Origin: Nocardioides sp. zg-1228 | GTDB taxonomy: Bacteria > Actinomycetota > Actinomycetes > Propionibacteriales > Nocardioidaceae | Direction of reading: 5' to 3' | Assembly: GCF_017086465.1 (NCBI RefSeq) | Contig: NZ_CP070961.1 | Span: 868,001 to 932,000 of the forward strand | DNA: 64,000 nucleotides | Shown: positions 61,142-64,000 of the stretch, piece by piece | Position numbering within the stretch: the stretch's first letter is position 1 | Layout of the letters: the number at the start of each line of letters is the position of its first letter | The notes under the pieces: generated by a model | Told to the model about the DNA's origin: nothing | The model's input: only the letters and a program-made list of their open reading frames with translations | Databases searched by the model: none | Program-made: the position numbers and the translations under genes

Positions 61142-61395
61142 CTAGGGGCCCCCTCAGAACAGTGGACCTTAATCATTCCGGTAAACGCCCGCCCTAGCCA
61201 GAGGGTCCTGTCCCTGCACTGAGACCAGCGAGCGCGACACTGCGTCCCGATGTGGCATGCGCCTCGGACTCCAGGCCCGGGCAGACGCGGCGGAATAACG
61301 CATTGCGTCGTCACCGAATCTCAGCGGCTCCGGAGGCCTGACGGAGTGTGCTTCAAAGATGGGTCATAGGTGGCGCCGTGTCTGGCCACCCGTTG
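61142..61395. other. 254-bp intergenic region, nothing recognised
   Basis: Lies between two minus-strand genes. No coding frame, tRNA or clear dyad beyond a short GGGGCCCC was seen. It presumably holds the promoter of the small basic protein. Confidence 0.5.
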
Positions 61396-62199
61396 CTAGA
61401 AGTTGTAGCCGCTTGAGCCCATCGCGAAGAACTCGCAGGGGTCATCGAAGAGGTCCAGGGAGAAGGACGAAGTGCCGCCTGGAGCCATGGAGTCCGAGTC
61501 AGCGAAGCCGCTCTGAGTGCTGACGAGCGACCCCGACTTATCGAAGCAGGCCGCGGACACGTCGATGGGGCCGGACACCTCCTCGTCGGTCGGGTTCTTC
61601 AGAATGCCGGTTAGGTTGTCGCCGAAGTCGCCCTTGGTCAGGGCGACCTCGACGATCTCGACATCGGCAGAACCGAGGAAGTCGTCCGGCTCGCTGCCGG
61701 TGGCGGTGAAGTCGAACTCGGTGTCTTTCGCTGCCTTCACGCCGTCGATGTATACGTATCCGAATGCCCACTCTCCGGGGTTCAGCAGCTCGGGAGCGAA
61801 ACCTTGCGAAGAGCCAGAGCCCATAAGCTTGCCAGCGCCATCACGCGCAGTCCCGCTCACCTCGAGGTTGGCCAGCGGGGACGCAGTCATGTTGCGGATC
61901 ACGACGGGCACGGTGCCCGATGCCGGTTCGGCCTGACCTATAACAACTACCGACAGTTTTCCGTCCACGCCGTCAGGGATTGCAAACTTGCCCTTGATGT
62001 TGAGCAGCGGCGAAGTCGTCGGCTCGACCGACGCGCTCCCGACGCCATCGTCAGCGCTCGATTCGGGCTCTTCCCCGGAGCTGTCGGAGTCTGCCGGAGT
62101 TGGACCGTCCCCCGACCTCACCGTGTCGCCGGAATCCGACGCGGAGCAGCCGGACAGCAGAGCTGCGGCGCAGACGGCAGCAGCGAGTCGCTTCTTCAT
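61396..62199 (-). CDS. Hypothetical secreted lipoprotein
   Basis: 267 aa with lipobox LSGC (Cys18), a 40-residue Ser/Asp/Glu-rich linker, then a beta-rich region of two similar halves (VVIRNMTASPLANLEVSGTA and ILKNPTDEEVSGPIDVSAAC) that look like FxLYD-type immunoglobulin-like domains. The surroundings are less GC-rich than the rest of the window. Function unknown. ATG 62199. Confidence 0.7.
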   Translation of the reverse strand: MKKRLAAAVCAAALLSGCSASDSGDTVRSGDGPTPADSDSSGEEPESSADDGVGSASVEPTTSPLLNIKGKFAIPDGVDGKLSVVVIGQAEPASGTVPVVIRNMTASPLANLEVSGTARDGAGKLMGSGSSQGFAPELLNPGEWAFGYVYIDGVKAAKDTEFDFTATGSEPDDFLGSADVEIVEVALTKGDFGDNLTGILKNPTDEEVSGPIDVSAACFDKSGSLVSTQSGFADSDSMAPGGTSSFSLDLFDDPCEFFAMGSSGYNF

Positions 62200-62722
62200 G
62201 GTCCCCCGACCTAGATGTTTGTGGCGTTACGCGCCGAAGTATGCCCGGGCGCCTACACAAGCGTTGGCTTTCCCGAACGAAGCCTGCTACTGGGAGAACT
62301 CGCAGAAGACCTCGGCGAGAACCCGGTCGAGTACAGCGCATCGCTCCATCGTCCGGCGGGAAGCGTTGGCACGCCCAATGCGAAGGCTGCGGCTCAAACG
62401 CCTTCGGCGTGCGTAGATGACGACGAGGGCTGCGCGCAGCGGACCTGTTCAGAGGGTGGACGGGCCCATGGATCTTTGACTCGGCGGACATTCCCAAGAC
62501 GCCGAACTGGGCGACGCACATGCCCTGCCGGGAGTGCAATCAACGTGGCGGGCGCGTTCTCGCTTGGTGACGACGGCGATATCGACGGTCTTTGTCGGTC
62601 TGCGGTGTACCAAGGATGGGGTGCTCGGCTGCTACACCGGCTGCACGATTGACTACTCGCCGACCGCCGACCGGTCACCTGTTCGCCCAGGTCTAAGCGT
62701 GGCGGCCGGATCTCGGGGCGTT
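62200..62722. other. 523-bp region without a credible gene, possible remnant
   Basis: One frame reads WHAQCEGCGSNAF (from 62367), then an in-frame stop at 62418, then a stretch from 62469 (WIFDSADIPKTPNWATHMP) ending in CRECNQR. Two CxxC pairs and natural-looking composition suggest a decayed zinc-binding protein next to the insertion sequence, but this is weak. Confidence 0.25.
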
Positions 62723-62743
62723 CTCAACCGGTCAGCGCAACAC
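62723..62743 (+). repeat. IS30 left terminal inverted repeat
   Basis: Ends 22 bp before the transposase ATG. It shares CTCA, CGGTCA and GCAACAC with the right end. Confidence 0.7.
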
Positions 62744-62765
62744 TCCTTAAGTCGAGGAGGTCGCG

Positions 62766-63920
62766 ATGGCGCGTCAGAACTATCAGAGGTTGTCGCCAGC
62801 AGACATTGATGAGATCTGGTCGCGGATGCGTGCTGGGCACGCGGTGAAGCCGACCGCGCGATCGTTGGGATTGTCGACGAGCACGGTGCGGGCCTACTTG
62901 CTGCGTTGCGGCGGGATCAGACCTGACCCACGTCACCGCTCCGCAGGCCGGTTGGGCTTCGAGGAGCGTGAGGAGATCTCCCGCGGCCTGGCCGCCGACT
63001 TGTCGTTGCGGGCGATCGCGGCCGGGTTGGGTCGCTCGCCGTCGACGATCAGCCGTGAGGTCGCGAGCAACGGCGGCCGGCGTGGCTACCGGGCCGCGTC
63101 CGCGGACCAGCACGCCTGGGCCAGGGCGACCCGACCCAAGGCATGCAAGCTGGCCACCAACCCGGTGCTGGCTGGCATCGTGGCCGCGAAGCTTCAGCGA
63201 CGATGGTCGCCCCAGCAGATCGCCGGCTGGCTCAAGCTCACCTATCCCGAAGACCCGGAGATGCACGTGTCGCACGAGAGCATCTACCGCACGCTGTTCG
63301 TGCAGTCACGCGGTGCGCTGCGCAAGGAGCTGACCGCCTACCTGCGCACCGGTCGGGTGATCCGACGCGTGCACGGGGTCCGGCTCCCCGACGGTCGAGG
63401 CGGGCGGCCGGGGATCGTGAACATCAGTGAGCGTCCCGCTGAAGCCGAGGACCGTGCGGTGCCCGGACACTGGGAGGGCGACCTGGTCTTCGGCAAGCAG
63501 ATGAGCCCAGTGGCCACCTTGGTCGAACGCTCTACTCGCTACCTGCTGCTCGTCGGACTACCCGGCGGCAGCCACAAGGCCGACGTCGTCGCTGACGCCC
63601 TGGCCGCCGCCGTCGCGCACCTACCTGCACAGCTGGCCAAGTCGCTGACCTGGGACCAGGGCCACGAGATGGCCGAGCACAAACGCTTCACCAACGAGAC
63701 CGGGATCCAGGTCTACTTCTGTGACCCCAAGTCACCGTGGCAGCGCGGGAGCAACGAGAACACCAACGGCCTTCTACGTCAGTACCTGCCGCGGCGGCTG
63801 GACTTCAAGACCCTCACCCAAGTCGACCTCGACGCCATCGCACTCGAGCTCAACGACAGACCTCGACAGACCCTCGGGTTCAAGACACCATCGCAAGCAC
63901 TAGCCGAGGTGTTGCATTGA
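62766..63920 (+). CDS. IS30-family transposase
   Basis: 384-aa transposase. N-terminal helix-turn-helix regions lie at about 28-48 and 80-102 (LGRSPSTISREVASNGG is the IS30 signature). The catalytic DDE triad is Asp239 (HWEGDLV), Asp297 (TWDQGHE) and Glu331 (GSNENTNG), with 33 residues between the last two, the DD(33)E spacing of IS30. Full length and uninterrupted. ATG 62766 behind GAGGAGG. Confidence 0.95.
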   Translation: MARQNYQRLSPADIDEIWSRMRAGHAVKPTARSLGLSTSTVRAYLLRCGGIRPDPRHRSAGRLGFEEREEISRGLAADLSLRAIAAGLGRSPSTISREVASNGGRRGYRAASADQHAWARATRPKACKLATNPVLAGIVAAKLQRRWSPQQIAGWLKLTYPEDPEMHVSHESIYRTLFVQSRGALRKELTAYLRTGRVIRRVHGVRLPDGRGGRPGIVNISERPAEAEDRAVPGHWEGDLVFGKQMSPVATLVERSTRYLLLVGLPGGSHKADVVADALAAAVAHLPAQLAKSLTWDQGHEMAEHKRFTNETGIQVYFCDPKSPWQRGSNENTNGLLRQYLPRRLDFKTLTQVDLDAIALELNDRPRQTLGFKTPSQALAEVLH

Positions 63921-63929
63921 CCGCCTGAG
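63909..63929 (-). repeat. IS30 right terminal inverted repeat
   Basis: GTGTTGCATTGACCGCCTGAG, inverted partner of 62723-62743. It includes the transposase stop at 63918-63920. Confidence 0.7.
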
Positions 63930-64000
63930 CCCGCAGGCAGATCCGCGCACTCATCGCGGCAGATCCGGGCGAGCGTAGCCGCCCTCAACGCGGCATGAGC

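Larger units (their letters stand above)
62723..63929 (+). mobile_element. Complete IS30-family insertion sequence
   Basis: About 1.2 kb bounded by imperfect 21-bp inverted repeats: 62723-62743 (CTCAACCGGTCAGCGCAACAC) matches the reverse complement of 63909-63929 at 17 of 21 positions. The right repeat covers the transposase stop codon. One intact transposase fills the element. No target duplication is evident next to these boundaries, so the exact ends may differ by a few bases. Confidence 0.8.

Noticed and set aside
61396..62199. Lipoprotein as a substrate-binding protein of an ABC transporter
   Set aside because: No two-lobed fold pattern and no transporter genes nearby; the domains look immunoglobulin-like.
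62718..63934. Target-site duplication flanking the IS30 element
   Set aside because: The bases next to the inverted repeats differ (TT on the left, CC on the right), so none can be claimed.

Overview
The window is very GC-rich, densely coding DNA from an actinobacterium, most likely Nocardioidaceae (Nocardioides-like). The pointers are a mycothiol-dependent formaldehyde dehydrogenase, a groES-groEL pair under CIRCE control with a His-rich GroEL tail, the actinobacterial GuaB3 paralogue, many start codons placed 6-7 nt behind a TANNNT -10 box (leaderless transcripts), and frequent GTG starts. The order groES-groEL, guaB, guaB3, cholesterol-oxidase-type gene, guaA also resembles the mycobacterial chromosome. 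The genus is an inference; no rRNA or tRNA gene was seen.

Layout. 0.1-1.9 kb: formaldehyde detoxification pair. 1.9-5.9 kb: XRE regulator, NagZ-type lipoprotein and a methyltransferase, with paired hairpins and hexanucleotide repeats. 5.9-8.1 kb: HrcA-regulated chaperonin operon. 8.2-22.3 kb: GT39-like membrane protein, guaB, secreted metzincin, guaB3, glpD, a small membrane protein, succinate-semialdehyde dehydrogenase, GMC oxidoreductase, then guaA behind a cluster of strong hairpins. 22.3-24.9 kb: small membrane protein, sodium:solute symporter and a small partner. 25.0-36.2 kb: purine degradation supercluster, all on the + strand and mostly translationally coupled: DUF6986-like aldolase, uricase, OHCU decarboxylase, HIU hydrolase, allantoinase, ureidoglycine aminohydrolase, xanthine dehydrogenase (two structural subunits plus XdhC) and guanine deaminase. 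Malate synthase follows on the opposite strand.

37.8-43.2 kb: xylose-type ABC importer, ROK repressor and a shortened XylF-like lipoprotein. 43.2-59.8 kb: methionine aminopeptidase, MMPL transporter, secreted propeller-like protein, acyl-CoA synthetase, zinc-ribbon protein, DUF2243 protein, phosphoesterase, HNH protein, excalibur protein, ABC-F ATPase, SNF2-type helicase, class II glutamine amidotransferase, PspC protein, carotenoid oxygenase, flavin reductase-like protein and YihY protein. 59.9-64.0 kb: a less GC-rich island of unrecognised membrane and secreted proteins, one visibly frameshifted, ending in a complete IS30-family element.

How the genes work together. Guanine and xanthine are oxidised to urate, opened to allantoin and allantoate, and drained towards glyoxylate, which malate synthase returns to central metabolism. 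The allantoate amidohydrolase and ureidoglycolate steps are not encoded here. Two GTGA-N6-TCAC dyads of CRP/GlxR type lie upstream of the xanthine dehydrogenase unit and between malate synthase and the xylose operon, so catabolite control may join these units (inference). The xylose operon also carries a perfect 9-bp dyad suitable for its own ROK repressor.
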